From assembly GCA_910585435.1 (NCBI GenBank), contig CAJUEJ010000005.1, positions 21,806-35,584 on the forward strand: a stretch of DNA of 13,779 nucleotides, written 5' to 3'. Each line of letters starts with the position of its first letter. The stretch's first letter is position 1. This DNA is from an uncultured Hungatella sp. (GTDB taxonomy: Bacteria; Bacillota; Clostridia; Lachnospirales; Lachnospiraceae). Made by a program: the position numbers and the translations under genes. The notes beneath the pieces were generated by a model. That model was given only the letters and a program-made list of their open reading frames with translations, was not told the origin of the DNA and did no database searches. Positions 13,448 through 13,779 of this stretch are shown here, piece after piece.

Positions 13448-13779
13448 TTAGAGAAGCACCTCCCTGTTTGTTCCATAATAGATATCACCCCGGCCGCTCA
13501 TCATCTTGCAGAATTCCTCAAACCTGTCCCAGGTATCATAATAATCAAATTCATAGCTGTGCCCCCAGACATAATAAATCTGAGGCACCTCTGTCTTAAG
13601 CTTTATAAACTTCTCCCCAAGCTCCATCATCTTATCAAATTCCAGATGATACACCGTAGGCTGAAACTGCAGCAAATCCTCCTGCACATCGAAGCTGTAG
13701 CTGCTTGTAATGGTTCTGGCATACCGGATTTTCGTGTGTTTTCTTATAAGCTCCACCACCCGGTCATCATGATTCACTC
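13448..13779 (-). CDS. Polysaccharide deacetylase family protein, C-terminal part (5' end outside window)
   Basis: About 110 residues at the right edge belong to the C-terminal end of a NodB-like carbohydrate esterase fold. Recognisable family segments are RYARTITSSYSFDVQED, a His-bearing strand in VYHLEF, IYYVWGHSYEFD, and DTWDRFEEFCKMMSGRGDIYYGTN. The frame is open to the window edge; a GTG at 13777 is within the protein and is not a credible start. The protein ends REVLL, a little earlier than many relatives. The sugar context suggests a role on a polysaccharide or oligosaccharide, but the substrate is unknown. No clear terminator is visible before the next promoter at 13408. Confidence 0.8.
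   Translation of the reverse strand, partial: VNHDDRVVELIRKHTKIRYARTITSSYSFDVQEDLLQFQPTVYHLEFDKMMELGEKFIKLKTEVPQIYYVWGHSYEFDYYDTWDRFEEFCKMMSGRGDIYYGTNREVLL

Noticed and set aside
1..13779. CRISPR array, tRNA, rRNA, phage or transposase genes
   Set aside because: I found no regular direct repeats with spacers, no tRNA-like folds or conserved rRNA sequence, and no recognisable integrase, transposase or phage protein in any frame.

Overview
The window looks like chromosome from an obligately anaerobic, moderate-GC Firmicute of the Lachnospiraceae / Clostridium cluster XIVa type. This is inferred from the oxygen-sensitive class III ribonucleotide reductase, strong AGGAGG-type ribosome binding sites, sigma-A promoters with TATAAT boxes, and several lipoprotein sugar-binding proteins with AraC regulators. 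The species cannot be fixed from the sequence alone.

Left part (1-5701, all on the minus strand): housekeeping genes. Read in the direction of transcription they are an XRE-HTH/Uma2 fusion protein, dUTPase (dut), a TPR lipoprotein, the ribosome-associated GTPase HflX, and anaerobic ribonucleoside-triphosphate reductase (nrdD, whose C-terminal end runs off the left edge). dut and nrdD both serve DNA precursor supply. The nrdD promoter is well resolved: TTGCGT-17-TATAAT, with two NrdR-type boxes exactly 32 bp apart, one covering the -35, and a terminator-like hairpin just after the predicted transcription start. The HTH-Uma2 gene has a promoter (TTGACC-17-TATAAT) with an inverted repeat lying in the -35/-10 spacer, suggesting autoregulation.

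Middle (5702-6386): a plus-strand stand-alone receiver-domain response regulator with its own promoter and a terminator hairpin that overlaps its last codons.

Right part (6385-13779): a carbohydrate-uptake region that is partly decayed. One complete sugar ABC importer set is present on the minus strand: a binding lipoprotein (11917-13329) and two permeases (10176-11087, 9263-10171). No ATPase gene is visible, so a shared MsmK-type ATPase elsewhere is likely. A broken AraC-type regulator (11182-11794), truncated at its N-terminus and frameshifted, sits between the binding protein and the permeases. A second system is represented only by the 5' part of another sugar-binding lipoprotein joined directly to the 3' part of a GH127 (beta-L-arabinofuranosidase-type) hydrolase. 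I interpret this as a deletion scar with short homology at the joint. Its promoter, an inverted-repeat operator and a divergent AraC regulator (8249-9112) are intact. A 118-bp hairpin-rich segment bounded by near-perfect 11-bp inverted repeats (9155-9272) lies at the 3' end of the second permease and provides its stop codon. The C-terminal part of a polysaccharide deacetylase enters at the right edge.

I do not see a CRISPR array, tRNA, rRNA, transposase, phage structural genes or a recognisable new defence system. The most interesting items are the deletion scar, the inverted-repeat element, the nrdD leader and the HTH-Uma2 fusion with its operator.
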